DNA of 64,000 nucleotides from contig CM076955.1 of NCBI GenBank assembly GCA_039566865.1, forward strand, positions 6,512,501 through 6,576,500. The letters are read 5' to 3'. Positions within the stretch are counted from its first letter, which is position 1. Every line of letters begins with the position of its first letter. The stretch is from Aurelia coerulea. Its lineage: Eukaryota > Cnidaria > Scyphozoa > Semaeostomeae > Ulmaridae. Of this stretch, positions 1-10,872 are shown in pieces. The position numbers were made by a program, and so were the translations under genes. Below the pieces are notes generated by a model. It was not told where the DNA came from, did not search any database, and worked only from the letters and a program-made list of their open reading frames with translations.

Positions 1-594
1 TGTGAATGCCCCGTGGATGGATGACGATTTGAGAAAGCTGTATTTCAACTTTGATATTAGAAATCCCCCGATTGATAGAACTGAGCTTTTTAAGCAAGTA
101 TTTGCCGATGACAGTGCAGATAATACAAGAGTTTAAGGAAAGTTTTTTAAAGAAGCACTCTATAGACGTAGAAGCGAAATGAATTTTCCACAACTAGCAT
201 CCTCTTAATGTTAATGTTAATTCACTGTTATTGCTCTTGTTACTGTTATACCGGATGTATCAGAAAAAACGGGCCACTTTCTAAATGTCTCTGCTATGGC
301 AATTCAAACGCCATGAACTCATGCAATACGTTTTCACAATCGTTTTGAGTTGTTTTAAAAGCTGACATAAACACAAACACAAAGATGTTGATTAAAGATG
401 AATATTATTTATAGACGATACTCCAGTGGAGTCATTGAAAGAAAGGTTTTCAGTTTTTGTATCAAATTTTTGCAGCCTTTGGAATTTCAGTAATATACAT
501 CGGGACTGTTTCCTTGACTTTGTAGGTCTTTAAAGAATTGGTCCTTGACCCGGGTCCTTGATCTTATGTTTAAAACTGTTAACGTTCTTGGCAG
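1..594. other. Unassigned flank with a short ORF remnant
   Basis: An open plus-strand stretch at 2-136 begins NAPWMDDDLRKL and continues after one stop as FFKEALYRRR. The wording recalls the linker between endonuclease and reverse transcriptase in LINEs, but it is too short to assign. The rest is AT-rich with no supported feature. Confidence 0.25.
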
Positions 595-602
595 ATTTTA
601 TG

Positions 603-905
603 CCCGGGGGAGGTACTTGACTTTCATTTGTACGGGGGTGTGCATTCCAAGAAAAATTTTTTCATCCGGCTTTAGAATTTTTCCCTCGAAATGATCGCCG
701 GCTTTAGAAAAATTCGGAGAAAAGTATACTCCAAAAAATAAAAAATCGTCAAAAAACAATGAAATAACACTTTTGACAACCGGCTTTAGAAAAATTGCCT
801 TCTTTTGATACCCGGCGTTAGAAAAAAGAGGCGAAAACGATACCCAGAAAGGAGTGCACATCCCGTCAGCAAAATATACTAAGTAACCCCCCCCCTTCCC
901 CCGGG
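603..905. mobile_element. CCCGGG-ended palindromic element, copy A, 8-bp TSD
   Basis: The ends read CCCGGGGGAGGTACTT and, inverted, a C-rich run ending CCCGGG. An exact direct repeat ATTTTATG lies at 595-602 and 906-913. A second inverted pair lies inside the ends (GGGTGTGCATTCC near 636 against GGAGTGCACATCCC near 851). The interior repeats a unit with CCGGCTTTAGAAAAATT and ATACYC. There is no coding capacity: the short minus-strand open frame across it is made of the repeats. The 8-bp duplication is usual for hAT-type elements, but the superfamily is inferred. Related copies lie at 27667, 41684 and probably 7208, 50283 and 57780. Confidence 0.8.
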
Positions 906-940
906 ATTTTATGTCAGAAGAGTGTTAACTGTTCCAGAAG

Positions 941-1541
941 AACAAGAGCAGATTTTGTAATACAATAGCAACAGTTGCGTTTGATTGACACCTCAATTCA
1001 AAGCGATTAGCGACTGCAGACAAAGGAAATTCTCTCAACCAATAATTCAAAACAAACAAAGCCGCAAAAGTTTCCCCAAATCTGGTAGGGCAAACTCTCG
1101 CCTTGTGCAAGCGAAAGATGGTTTTTTAGGGAAGTTATGTGCTTATAGCGAAAGAAGAAGGGTAAATCTAAAGTTCTGTCGCTTAGATTATATTTATTTG
1201 ATTCAGGAGCGGAGCAGAAAGCATTGTAATTCTCGCGTCTTTAGGGCTTAAAATGAAACGATTACAAAACAGCTCCTAAATCAAATAAACATAATCTAAG
1301 CGACAGAACTTTAGATTTACCCTTCTTCTTTCGCTATAAGCACACAACTTCTCTTAAAAACCATCTTTCGCTTGCACAAGGCGAGAGTTTGCCCTACCAG
1401 TTTTGGGGAAACTTTTGCGGCTTTGTTTGTTTTGAATTATTGGTTGAGAGAATTTCCTTTGTCTGCAGTCGCTAATCGCTTTGAATTGAGGTGTCAATCA
1501 AGCGCAACTTTTGCTATTGTATTACAAAATCTGCTCTTGTT
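941..1541. mobile_element. Foldback MITE with 9-bp TSD, copy 1
   Basis: Two long inverted arms (about 941-1185 and 1296-1541) begin AACAAGAGCAGATTTTG and end with its complement. TTCCAGAAG flanks both sides (932-940 and 1542-1550). The arms are nearly identical, so the copy is fairly young. A second, interrupted copy is at 35251-36661 and a left-arm remnant at 43815-44260. A 9-bp duplication fits Mutator-like elements, but no transposase is present. The open frames in the arms mirror each other and are not genes. Confidence 0.85.
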
Positions 1542-1550
1542 TTCCAGAAG

Positions 1551-2589
1551 AGTGTTAACTGTCCTAGGAAGGAGAGACCAAATGTACCAGAGACCTGTAC
1601 AGTATAAAGGAGGCTAACGGCGTTAACGGCCAAAGGTTAACAGCGTTTAAATGGCCAATAAATTGCACCGGGATTCCAGACAACAACAGACCAAGATTTT
1701 GTATAGTCCCGACCGACCTAGACTCGCCCCAAGTCTATTTCGTCAAAAAAAAATTTCGTCAAAAAAATTGAAGGGAAAAATGAAAAGCGAAATAGCAATA
1801 TACTTTCCGGTAGACTTATTACAGTTGACAAAACAGACTTGGGGCAAGTCTACGACCGACCCGGGTCGCGAGACAAAAAGCAATTGAAAACTCTTCAACT
1901 AAGAAATGGAAATTCTAATGAGCAACATCAACATGTCCAACATGTAAAGGTAAAACAACGAGAATTAAAAAAAAGAGTATTCAAATAAGGTCATTTACCA
2001 ATATTTTCAACCCTAAAACTGCATATCTTCATTCGAATATTGACAGATAATAGTCCTTGTGTTTTGAAATAGTAGATGAACTGGTTGGTGGCTTATTTAG
2101 AAATCAAAAATATTCGTTACCTAGTGACAGAAAACTCTATCGAAGCATTTGTTGACAGAAGAAAACTGCACAGTGCTGCACTCTGCAAGTGATAGTGTGG
2201 TTTTGCATTTTGTCTCAAGAACCAGTAATTGCAGATTTGAAACAAAGCAACTTGAAGACTGCCACCGTGAATGATAAAGGATTCTATCTTATGTTTAATG
2301 AATGAAGTTCTTACTGATCGTCACTGAATTTGGGAAGAAAGGCGAGTAAACGGTTGGTGTCGTCAATCAAATTATATGAGCATGAGTTATTTTTGGTTGC
2401 ATATCCAGACTTAGCAGAGAGGATTTATATCTGGAAACAGGATCACGACATCAAAGAGGAATTCTTAACAGGTTTGTTTTCGTTTTTCTGTCTTTCAGAA
2501 GGGCTGGTCTCACGAATGGATGGTCTGAAAGCATAATAAAAGGCATAGACATTTTGAAAGATGTCCACGAAGGTCTGATGAAATCCCAA
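1551..2589. other. Intergenic; small inverted-repeat element near 1705-1870
   Basis: An imperfect inverted repeat of about 30 bp with core GCCCCAAGTCT lies at 1705-1738 against 1842-1870, spaced as in a small MITE. A 68-codon open frame at 2330-2536 resembles nothing I know. The rest is AT-rich with no supported feature. Confidence 0.4.
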
Positions 2590-2590
2590 A

Positions 2591-2621
<31 letters not shown>

Positions 2622-2890
2622 ACATTCTTTAAAGTTGGTTATTAAAAATAGCTCTACTTCATGAACTAATAAAGATAAACTATTTACAAAAACAAAATAA
2701 ATTACAGTTCATGATAAGAAACGAAAATACCCTAAAATACCCTATTTACAAATTTTGCAACGGCAAGTCTCTCCAATCCATTTTTTTGTGCATGACTTGA
2801 AAGAACAGACGGAGGCGGCAATTTTTGTATCATTAGGCAGGGAATTCCATACCACGAAAAGACAATACATTAAATGATATGCTTTTACAG
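2590..2890 (-). pseudogene. LINE 3-prime end fragment
   Basis: Read on the minus strand, 2750-2890 gives LSFRG, one frameshift, then WNSLPNDTKIAASV and FKSCTKKW. This is the conserved C-terminal tail of CR1/L2-like LINE polyproteins. It is followed by a (TAA)n run at 2592-2620, the microsatellite 3-prime end usual for such LINEs. Only this terminus remains. Confidence 0.65.
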
Positions 2891-3599
2891 ATGCATTCTT
2901 TTTACCTCCACTTTCTATCAAATTGTATCATATTTATCATAATCTCTTTATTCTATAAACTTGTGTTTTTATTAAATTTATCAATTGTTCTTACCTGCTG
3001 CTATAATTCTTTAAATGAACACGAAGATGTTGATTAAAGATGAATATCAGACTATATAATAGTATCTGATGAATATCATGCATAGACGTTTCTGGCATAA
3101 CCCCCGCATAACCCTTTCATCAGTAAGAATGAAGTGGAGTATGAAAATGAAGGATTACACGTATTTTTTACAAGAGACTAAGAATTTGGGCCAGTACTGA
3201 AAGTTTCAGAAAATCTCAGAAAATGAGCAGATTCTGAGTACTCTAGAGTTTCTTAAAGGGTCCATATCAATCTTCGAGTTTACCACCTGTTCCCCGTGAA
3301 CGTTTCAATACATGATTTTTTCAAGCCTTTCCTAAGTTTATACATCACTCAAATACTTTTCGACTAATATGATACAGGAACAATTGAAAATAAAGTAGAA
3401 ATATGTCAAAGATTTATTTCATCAAAATGAATAGTTTCTTAGATTATAGTTTCTGAGTACTGGAGCTTCTTAATTTTTTGGCGATCTGAGAGTTGAGGGG
3501 CAATTTTAACTTTAATCTTCTGTTAATCAGCTTTCAGCTTTGGGACTACCATGCCCTAACAAGTGAAAATGAAACGAAATAAAAAAATTGCTTAAAACA
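2891..3599. other. No feature seen
   Basis: AT-rich sequence without convincing coding stretches, terminal repeats or tandem structure. Confidence 0.4.
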
Positions 3600-3860
3600 T
3601 AATTTTTTTTTTTTTATATAATCAGTTAAAACGTTTACATACAGAAGGTACCTAAGACATTACATATGAGCTACTGTACAACACTACGAGGACGATGCCA
3701 GGGAGAGCAAAAGACCATGACAACTCCCTGGCCATTCCATAAAAAAAACATCATACAACTAAATACTATAAAATATACATTTACAAAGAGCTACATATAA
3801 ACTACCAAATACGGATACATACTAGGATCTGTTTCACATTGGAGGTCATGGCTAGCACAG
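3600..3860 (-). repeat. Retroposon 3-prime end with poly(A) tail, related to 41430-41615
   Basis: On the minus strand the unit ends in a run of A (plus-strand T run at 3602-3614). The stretch with TCTGTTTCACATTGGA near 3830 recurs at about 41530 (CCTGTTTCACATTGGA) with similar surroundings, so this is a dispersed repeat. It is probably a LINE 3-prime UTR. Confidence 0.5.
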
Positions 3861-3947
3861 GCGATAATGCTGAACAGCAGGAACCCCGACAGAGAAAACA
3901 CCACCGACAATAACTGCCGCCGCTGCTGTTTCCCCTCCATTTTATTT

Positions 3948-4445
3948 CATTTCATTTCAATTCATTTCAAATATTTAAGGAGGGTAGCCCTTCAGCAATG
4001 CTGATTTTCAAGGGGCCCTCCACTACAAAACTTGCAAAAATTAAATACTATCATAACTTAAATTAACATAATACAATTTTATAGCTGTCAATAAAAACCT
4101 TAAAATCTGAAACAAATATTTACAATAAAAGAAAATCCATAAGGCAAGCACGTTATTTACAAAAATCTATTCAGGGAGGATGCCAGCTTACACTCAACTG
4201 AGAGGCCATTCCAAGACTTGGCACCTCTAAACGAAAAACATTTCTGACCATTTTTGGAGTTTTTCTTTGGTAACCTGAGGTCAGTTGCTGTATTCTTAAG
4301 ATTCCTAGAGGTTAGCTGGGATGTTTTTGTGAAAAGATCACACATCCAGGGTCTCCACCGCTCAAAAACATTGCGCATGTGCTGTCGGTTCGAGGTTCAT
4401 AGTTCGCAATATTGTGGATTTGAAAATTTGGGTTTGTGTGGATGA
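3948..4445 (-). pseudogene. LINE C-terminal and 3-prime UTR fragment
   Basis: The minus-strand frame ending near 4160 contains SFRGAKSWNGLSVECK and LASSLNRFL, the standard C-terminal tail of a CR1/L2-type LINE protein. Downstream is a 3-prime UTR with GGGCTACCCTCCTTAAATA, ending in (TGAAAT)-like repeats at 3944-3970. A frameshift near 4370 separates an upstream piece reading NPNFQIHNIANYEPRTDS. It is a dead 5-prime-truncated copy. Confidence 0.7.
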
Positions 4446-4481
4446 GTTGCTATTATTCCTTTAGCTAGAATTCCCCAGAAC

Positions 4482-4957
4482 CAGGAACGCCGGAGAGGGG
4501 GGCGCGGGGGGGGGGGGGCAAGCGCCTCTCCTGCCCTTTCCTAACGGGGGCAAGGGGGGCAAAAGTGCCCTTTCAATGAAAAACAATAATTTACTTTAAA
4601 ACTTGATAGAAAAGCCGCCATAGCTTCATTCCCTTATCAGAAAGACACCAGTAACGAAAAATGACTGGCAATTGCAACTTCAAAATAAGCAATATACGAT
4701 TTTATGCGATTCGGAATGAGGACATGTGGAGAAATAGCCGAAAATTTTTGTGAAAGAACGTTATTGTTCGTTAAAACGTTTTTGATAGCATTTTAAGCCA
4801 ATCTAAAGGGCGTGGTCACAAAAATTTTCCCGGGGCAGTACCCCCGGACCCCCTAACTTTTACCCCTAACTTTTAGGCTCGCTTCGCTCGCCTTCGGTCT
4901 CGATTGCCCTTTCGTTCCTAGTCGCCCCCTTGCCCTACCATCGCTCCGGCGTCCCTG
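4482..4957. mobile_element. hAT-type MITE, 8-bp TSD, inserted in LINE
   Basis: The ends are CAGGAACGCCGGAG and, inverted, CTCCGGCGTCCCTG. An exact CCCAGAAC repeat lies at 4474-4481 and 4958-4965. The interrupted LINE frame continues across the junction. The right part carries a module beginning AAAGGGCGTGGTCACAAAAA (4808), also found at 20768 and 49708. No transposase. Confidence 0.9.
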
Positions 4958-5140
4958 CCCAGAACATACTCTTTTATAGTAGAATCTGGTGTTTATGAAA
5001 CAACTATAAGTGATCACTATTTGGTCTACTGTGTTAAAAGATTTAGAGATACTGCTAAAAAACAGCACAAAAACATTTCCACTCGCCAAATGAAAAATTT
5101 CAACGAAGAAAACTTTCTTAGTGATCTTCAGCAAATTGAC

Positions 5141-5309
5141 CAGGGACGTAGGAAGCATCTCAAACTTGGAGGGGCATGACACTTCGAGGGCTTTTTTTCC
5201 ATTAAGCTAAAGGGGCATTTCCTGAAAACAAAAAGGGCACTTCTTTGTTTATTTCAAAATCTTGGGGGGGCACGTGCCCCCAGTGCCCCCCCCGGTTCCT
5301 ACGTCTCTG
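5141..5309. mobile_element. Short hAT-type MITE, 8-bp TSD, inserted in LINE
   Basis: The 169-bp element has ends CAGGGACGTAGGAA and TTCCTACGTCTCTG. An exact AAATTGAC repeat lies at 5133-5140 and 5310-5317. Removing it with one repeat restores the LINE reading frame (LQQID then RKSIV). GC-rich inner ends with GGGGGGCACG resemble other MITEs in the window. Confidence 0.93.
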
Positions 5310-6599
5310 AAATTGACAGGAAAAGCATTGTTTCAAATACCGATGATATCAACCTCATCGTTGAGCAATGGACAAATATGTTCTCGTTGATTCTTGAAAA
5401 ACATGCTCCTTTACGCTGCAGGAGGGTTTCAGAAAAGTTTTGCCCCTGGTTGACGAAGGACTTCAAATGTTTGTCTGCTACAAGAGACAGGTTAAAATTG
5501 GCAGCTGTACGCTCAAAGTCCAAAATTTTGATGGATGCTTATAAACAAGCGAGAAATAGGGTGAATAGATTAAACAAAGATTTAATGCGCGACTATTTTA
5601 CAAATAAGATTGCCCTTTCCCAAGGTGATCTTAAAAACACTTGGAAAACCATTAACATGGTTCTCAATAAGAAATAAAAAACGACTCAAATTCAGTCGCT
5701 TGATGTTGATGGTAAGCATGTTACCGATAATAATGCGGTTGCTTAGACAATGAATGATTTCTTTTGTGATATTGGCAAATCTCTTAGTGACAAATTCAAC
5801 AGAAAGCTAGCCCCCTTGTTGAAGATAAGCTGGAAGTGAACCCTGAAAATTTACAGTTTAAATTACAAGCCTTTCATGTTCCTCAGATAAAAAAGGTTTT
5901 TGGTAAATTGAAAACGTCCAAGGGTTTCGGTCCTGATGGCATTGCTAATCATTTCCTAAAGATCGCATTCTCTGTCATTGCAGAATCTCTCTGTGACATT
6001 TTCAACCTCTCAATTGCCACTGGAGGTTTTCCTGAAAATTGGAAAACTGCAAGGGTTGCCCCAATCTTTAAAAGTGGAGAAAAAACAGTTGTTCCAATTA
6101 TAGACCGATTTCTGTGCTCCCATTTCTGGCAAGAGTCTTTGAGAAATTGATTTACAACCAACTATATGATTATCTAGATAAAAATAAACTTCTGTATTCT
6201 GGCCAATCAGGTTTTAGAGCTCTGCATTCCACTGTAACTTGCTTGCTTTCTGGCACTAATGACTGGCACATTAATATTGAGCGTGGAAAATTTACAGGAA
6301 ATATTTTCATTGATTTGAAAAAGGCTTTTGATACTGCTGATCATGCCATACTTATTCAAAAGCTATCTAAGTACGGAATTCAGGGTCTTGAGCTTCAATG
6401 GTTCAAATCATATCTCAGCAGTAGGCAGCAATTCACTAAGGTTAATGGAGTGGAATTTGACATCGGAAGCATCAGCTGTGGTGTTCCACAAGGCTCTTGT
6501 TTAGGTCCGCTACTCTTCCTAATCTATATAAATGATCTGCCATTCGCCTTGAAAAACTGCAAAGTTACGATGTACGCCAACGATACTAGCATATCCTAT

Positions 6600-6861
6600 C
6601 ACAGGGAGCCCACATAAAAAGTAGTAAGAAAGCAAACGAAATGCGGCTTCTGCGAGTGAGATACGGCAAAAGCAGCATCTGTGGAGGAGCAATGTGCGCT
6701 TGGCAGCTTTGCCGCAATTTTTCTCCCCCGCTCTTTCCTCTCTCCTCCGCAAAGCTGCCAAGCGCACATTGCTCCTCCACAGATGCTGCTTTTGCCGTAT
6801 CTCACTCGCAGAAGCCGCATTTCGTTTGCTTTCTTACTACTTTTTATGTGGGCTCCCTGTG
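6600..6861. repeat. Perfect 113-bp palindrome (foldback element)
   Basis: 6600-6712 and 6749-6861 are exact reverse complements over 113 bp, separated by a 36-bp pyrimidine-rich spacer. It cuts the LINE reverse transcriptase just after its active-site motif. The ends read CACAGGGAGCCC. I found no clear target duplication. Open frames here are readings of the arms, not genes. Confidence 0.95.
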
Positions 6862-7000
6862 GTCTTACCTATTCAAACTCAAACAATTCTGTAGGGTAAA
6901 CGGTGTATTCAGATGTCGGGAAAATAGAAATGGGAGTCCCACAGGGTTCATCAATACTGTTTTGAAAAATTGAAACTGACTTGAGCCTTTTGGAAAGCAT
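6862..7000 (+). pseudogene. Small reverse transcriptase remnant
   Basis: Around 6890-6960 one frame gives RVNGVF and another MGVPQGSSI, the GVPQGS block of LINE reverse transcriptase. It is not collinear with the LINE broken at 6599, so it is a separate relic. Confidence 0.5.
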
Positions 7001-7207
7001 CAAGAAAATGCTTTTGGCGGGAAATTAGATGTTCACTTACCCTGGGTAAAAGAAATGTTCACTAGAGTTACTAAACAACCTCTCGTGAAATGCGGAATTC
7101 CAACATCAAACTAAGAACTCCAGTGTTACGGACATCAGCTGGTCAAAGATGATTCTAAGGGCTAGTCTCCAGAATGGGCGAAAATCTGAAATGAAAAGGG
7201 CACCCAC

Positions 7208-7563
7208 TCCCAGGGGGGGGGGGCACTCCAATCACATATGCATCCGTGTGGATCAGTCCGGAAATTTTCAAGCAACCGAAAAATATTAACTTAGGTTCAT
7301 TGTAACCCAAAAATATCATTATCGGCGCATCCTATACTACTTAGACACCTGTAAAACAAAACATCCCGAAACAATTGAACTCGAGGTAGGGATTGCCTCA
7401 AAAGAACACAGAAATATAATTTTGATTATATCTGATCCCAAACATTATTATGACCATAATTTCAGTTTATTTAGACCCAAAACTATCACTTTCGGAAATT
7501 TTCTGACCCAGAAATGTGTGACTTACCTCCAAGTGAGGATGAGCGGAATGCCCCCCCCCCCGC
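7208..7563. mobile_element. Probable GC-ended palindromic element, copy B
   Basis: A G run followed by GCACTCC at the left faces GGAATGC followed by a C run at the right. The interior repeats a motif like GACCCARAAMTATCA. Architecture matches copies A (603) and C (27667), but no clean target duplication is visible. Confidence 0.5.
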
Positions 7564-8514
7564 CGACATGTACCCTCTTTATTGTAGTTGACAAAGATAA
7601 ATAGCTAACTCAAGAGCTGCATATGTAAGTCAGATTTCCATCATATTTGATGATTTGGACACTTGCGTGGATATTGATAAGCTAGGGGAACAATAGCATG
7701 CTTAAACATTTTCTTTGCCCTATCTATATTACCTCCACTTAACACCGTCCACTTACTTTAAGATTGCATTGAATTGTACTGTATTCATTGTTGCTGCCGA
7801 AGGCAGCCTAACTATTCTGCTTCAATTAGCGACGGAAATTAGCCTGTCTGTCTGCCTGCTGCCTGCTGTCTGTCTGCCGTCAGGCTATGTCGATAGACGG
7901 GCCAACTCACGGTTGCGGTTTGCGGTTTGCGGGCTCGCGGTTTGTGAGCATTTATCCAACAAACAACAAAAAAGTTCTCCAACAAAAGATAATGAGTTCT
8001 TCCTACCTACTTAACTACCTAACTACGTAAATGGACGACAAAGGTTTATTTCTGACAATGCAGAACTCAATATTACGGACCACGGAACCATGGATTACAA
8101 AACTACGGAACCAAGAGCCTTGGACTCAGGAACTAGAAACCGGCGGAGGAGAGTAACTCAATATTCTAAATCATTTACCTTTTGAACCATTACCCAACTG
8201 TAAATTCAAACATAATACACGTTTCCTTAGCCATAATCTTTCAATTAATTTCTATAGAATTGACCTCGCTACAGTCGCATTTGGTACAAATACTAATCGG
8301 CAGCACTCACTGACTGTTGTTATATCTAGTTTATAAAGTCCTATGCTATGTTCGTTGCATGCCTCCTATCAATAAGTTTTCTAACCGAGGGACTGAGGGG
8401 TTACCTTTCCTTTCCTAAGAGCTGAATATGAAAATGGAATGAGAGACCTTGTTTTGGAGAGAATGTTTTGGATAGGGAAAGATGACTGTCCTGACAGTCT
8501 TTTGATGTGTTTAA
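7564..8514. other. No gene seen; CTGT-rich simple sequence
   Basis: Contains a short low-complexity stretch near 7845-7890 (repeated CTGTCTGCC-like words) and CTACCTAACTA-like repeats near 8005. A 99-codon open frame across it has no recognisable domain. Confidence 0.4.
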
Positions 8515-8690
8515 AGGGAACCTAAGCATACATAAGCCTTTGATAAAATAAAAATCTGACGACAATAGTATTACATCTCGCACCATATTTGGGTTACAAC
8601 TGACTTGCGTCATCCGGAAATACTGATACCTGATTGGCTGGAATTTGACAGCAAGTGGCTTGAGCCACTTATGTATGCTTAGATTCCATT
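8515..8690. repeat. Small hairpin MITE
   Basis: GGAACCTAAGCATACATAAG near 8519 is inverted, with one mismatch, near 8665-8685, enclosing about 130 bp. The size and arrangement are those of a short MITE. Confidence 0.55.
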
Positions 8691-9420
8691 TGACAAGTGT
8701 ATGAGCTCATCTGTAGGAAGGCAGAAATCAGAATGTATTAAATTGATCGAAGACACAAACTGCAGTCACAATGGACTATTTGTATAAGAGGTAGCCACAA
8801 GGCAATGCCATTGAGTTATAGCATCGAAAGATCCTCAAAACGACCCAGCATGATTTTGAAAAAGTGAGAATTTTTCACTTCCTTTGCCAATGGAAATCAA
8901 TTTACTTTGATTCTCATTTTCGGCTTTCAATGAATTTAGCTCATAGCTCTTAAATTATTTAAGATTTGGCCAGAATTTATTATAATTAAAATCGAACAAA
9001 TGGTTCCCAAATTCATAATGATACTAAAGCTTCAAAGAACATTTCGCCTCATTCATTTAGCAGTATTACTTTAATCAAGATGGAGCAGTAAAAAACAGAC
9101 AATGAAATTCAAGTGCATGATCAATTTTGCAAGGAAGCGATTTTTTGTTCATTCACACAATTGGAGCTCTGGACAAATAATAGAAAATTGAACAAGATTT
9201 TAAAGATTTTGCAGCGCTTTTCTCACTTATTTACTCAATAAATTCTTTGATCTACTACATATTATTTTCAAGACTTTTCTTGGAAGATTTCTGAAAGTTT
9301 CAGATCTAGTTTATGTGCAAGTATATTTGATTGAAATCATTGAAAATTCCACGAACTGCACGAATGGTTGCAACATCTTTCGTTTGATTGCATGGTTGAA
9401 AGGAACTTCAGGTACTTTTC
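8691..9420. other. No feature seen
   Basis: AT-rich, no supported genes. A word run around 9370-9415 with GGAACTTCAGGTACTTT recurs near 15645-15695 with similar surroundings, indicating a small dispersed repeat. Confidence 0.35.
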
Positions 9421-9422
9421 CA

Positions 9423-9995
9423 TTACTGTTTTTTGGCAAATTTGATGTCTTGATTATTTTCAGAGACATAGCATTTCTCCTGTTTAATTATAGGGATGGA
9501 GTTGGTGGAGAATGATATGCTAGTGTCGTTAACGTACATGTTAACTCGTGACTGTTTCAATGACCAAGGAAGGTAATTTATGTATAAGATGAAAAGAAGT
9601 GGCCCTAGGCAGGACCCTTGGGGAACACTACATTTAACTTTTTCAAACTTGGAGAGCTTTCCATTTACCTTACAGCAATGCATCCTGTTCGACAGGTAGG
9701 AATGAAACCAGCTTAGTTCTTTATTTCTCGCCCCAAAGAGGTTCCATCTTTTTTCAGTAAATATCATGATTTACGGTGTCAAAGGCTTTCTTAGGTCCAT
9801 GAATCTTACCGATGTATATTGTCCACTGTCAATGTTTAGGTGCCAGTCATTTGTGCATTTTAACCAACAGATGAGGACTGAGTGTAGCTTTCTGAAACTT
9901 GATTGCTGCGAAAACAGCATTTCATTTGAAATGAAGTAATTGTACAACTGTTCACTTCACAGACAACTTTTTCAAACAGCCGAGACAAAACTCTA
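9423..9995 (-). pseudogene. LINE reverse transcriptase fragment
   Basis: Minus-strand readings over three frames give VLSRLFEKVV, QLYNYFISNEMLFS, KAFDTVNHD, VPQGSCLGPLLFILYIN and NMYVNDTSIS. These match block by block the plus-strand LINE at 5836-6599 (QLYDYLDKNKLLYS, KAFDTADHA, MYANDTSIS), so both are copies of one CR1/L2-like family. The active site reads YVND instead of YADD and several frameshifts are present. Confidence 0.8.
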
Positions 9996-10162
9996 GTGAC
10001 TCCGAAAATGACATTTAATTTAAGTTTTCAACATAACGGTTTCAGACAAACCATGTCAAAATTTAGAAAATGGAAAGAAGTGACAGAACTAGATTGAATA
10101 ACAACCTTGGGATTGATGTGGCTGCGGGGCATCATCAATTTCATTAGTTCTCTGTATATATC

Positions 10163-10221
10163 TACCCTGGGTACCAGACTCTCTAACACATTTTATGTTA
10201 GAGAGTCTGGTACCCAGGGTA
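10163..10221. mobile_element. 59-bp micro-hairpin insertion, 9-bp TSD
   Basis: Arms TACCCTGGGTACCAGACTCT and complement, one mismatch over about 28 bp, with a very short loop. GTATATATC flanks exactly at 10154-10162 and 10222-10230. Same class as the insertions at 31802 and 42344. Confidence 0.85.
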
Positions 10222-10230
10222 GTATATATC

Positions 10231-10816
10231 ATGAATACCATCTTGCTGCCTTTCAATGGACGTCTTGTTGTCTTTGGGTATGACAAAGTGTCTTCATGCT
10301 GTCTTTAATTTGATAATTTTAATAAATAACCAAAAAGAATTAGTCAATTCGGTCTATGCTCCTTCGCAGAGGCTCCGAAAGAGTTTAATCACCCGTATTT
10401 TGCTATTGTGCAAAGTTTTTCGATGGGGCCATGTGGATATATGATACTGATGCCTAAAGGGACCTTTTTGGTGAAAAAAGTCCTTAGTTTCAAAGTATGT
10501 GCAACGGCAACGATATGTTAGAGCTTCATGGACTACGGCCTAATTTACCTCGAGAGAAGTTTTACCCAAAGAAAAAGAGTTTTGCCTTGAGAAAAGAGTT
10601 TTGTTTTGAGAAAGAAAGTTTGCCTTGAGAAAAGATTTTTGCCTTGACACTTGTGGACCACCGTTGAAAAGTTTATCAAGAAGTTTCTTGAAAACGAGAG
10701 ACAAATTCTCTAAATAGATAAATAGTGTTTGATAAACTACTTTGAAATTTCATTTGCTGCTATGCTGTTGTGCTCATTTACTGTTGAAAAGATTTTTAAG
10801 AAACTTGCTATCATAA
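10231..10816. other. No gene; dispersed repeat at 10396-10510
   Basis: A segment of about 115 bp (10396-10510, with GGGACCTTTTTGGTGAAAAA) recurs at 30472-30585 with few differences. Between 10565 and 10650 there are imperfect tandem copies of a word like GTTTTGCCTTGAGAAAAGA. No coding evidence. Confidence 0.45.
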
Positions 10817-10872
10817 TTTTTTTTTTTTTTTTTTTTTTTACATAAGACACAATATCTAATTAGATACATGGT

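Larger units (their letters stand above)
4446..6599 (+). pseudogene. LINE fragment: endonuclease end and reverse transcriptase
   Basis: With the two MITEs removed, the frame starts in the end of an apurinic-type endonuclease (TISDHYLVYC near 5010) and runs through a linker to reverse transcriptase. Visible RT blocks are GPDGIANHFLKIA, FEKLIYNQLYDYL, FIDLKKAFDTADHA, GVPQGSCLGPLLFLIYINDL, and YAND where YADD is expected. A frameshift lies near 6100. The catalytic Asn substitution, the stop near 5748 and loss of everything after 6599 make it inactive. It belongs to the same CR1/L2-like family as the minus-strand fragment at 9423-9995. The RT pieces lie at 5836-6150 and 6114-6599. Confidence 0.85.

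Noticed and set aside
598..861. 87-codon minus-strand open frame
   Set aside because: It is the interior of a palindromic element with short tandem repeats.
6599..6973. Several 60-110 codon open frames over 6519-6973
   Set aside because: They are readings of the two arms of a perfect palindrome and mirror each other.
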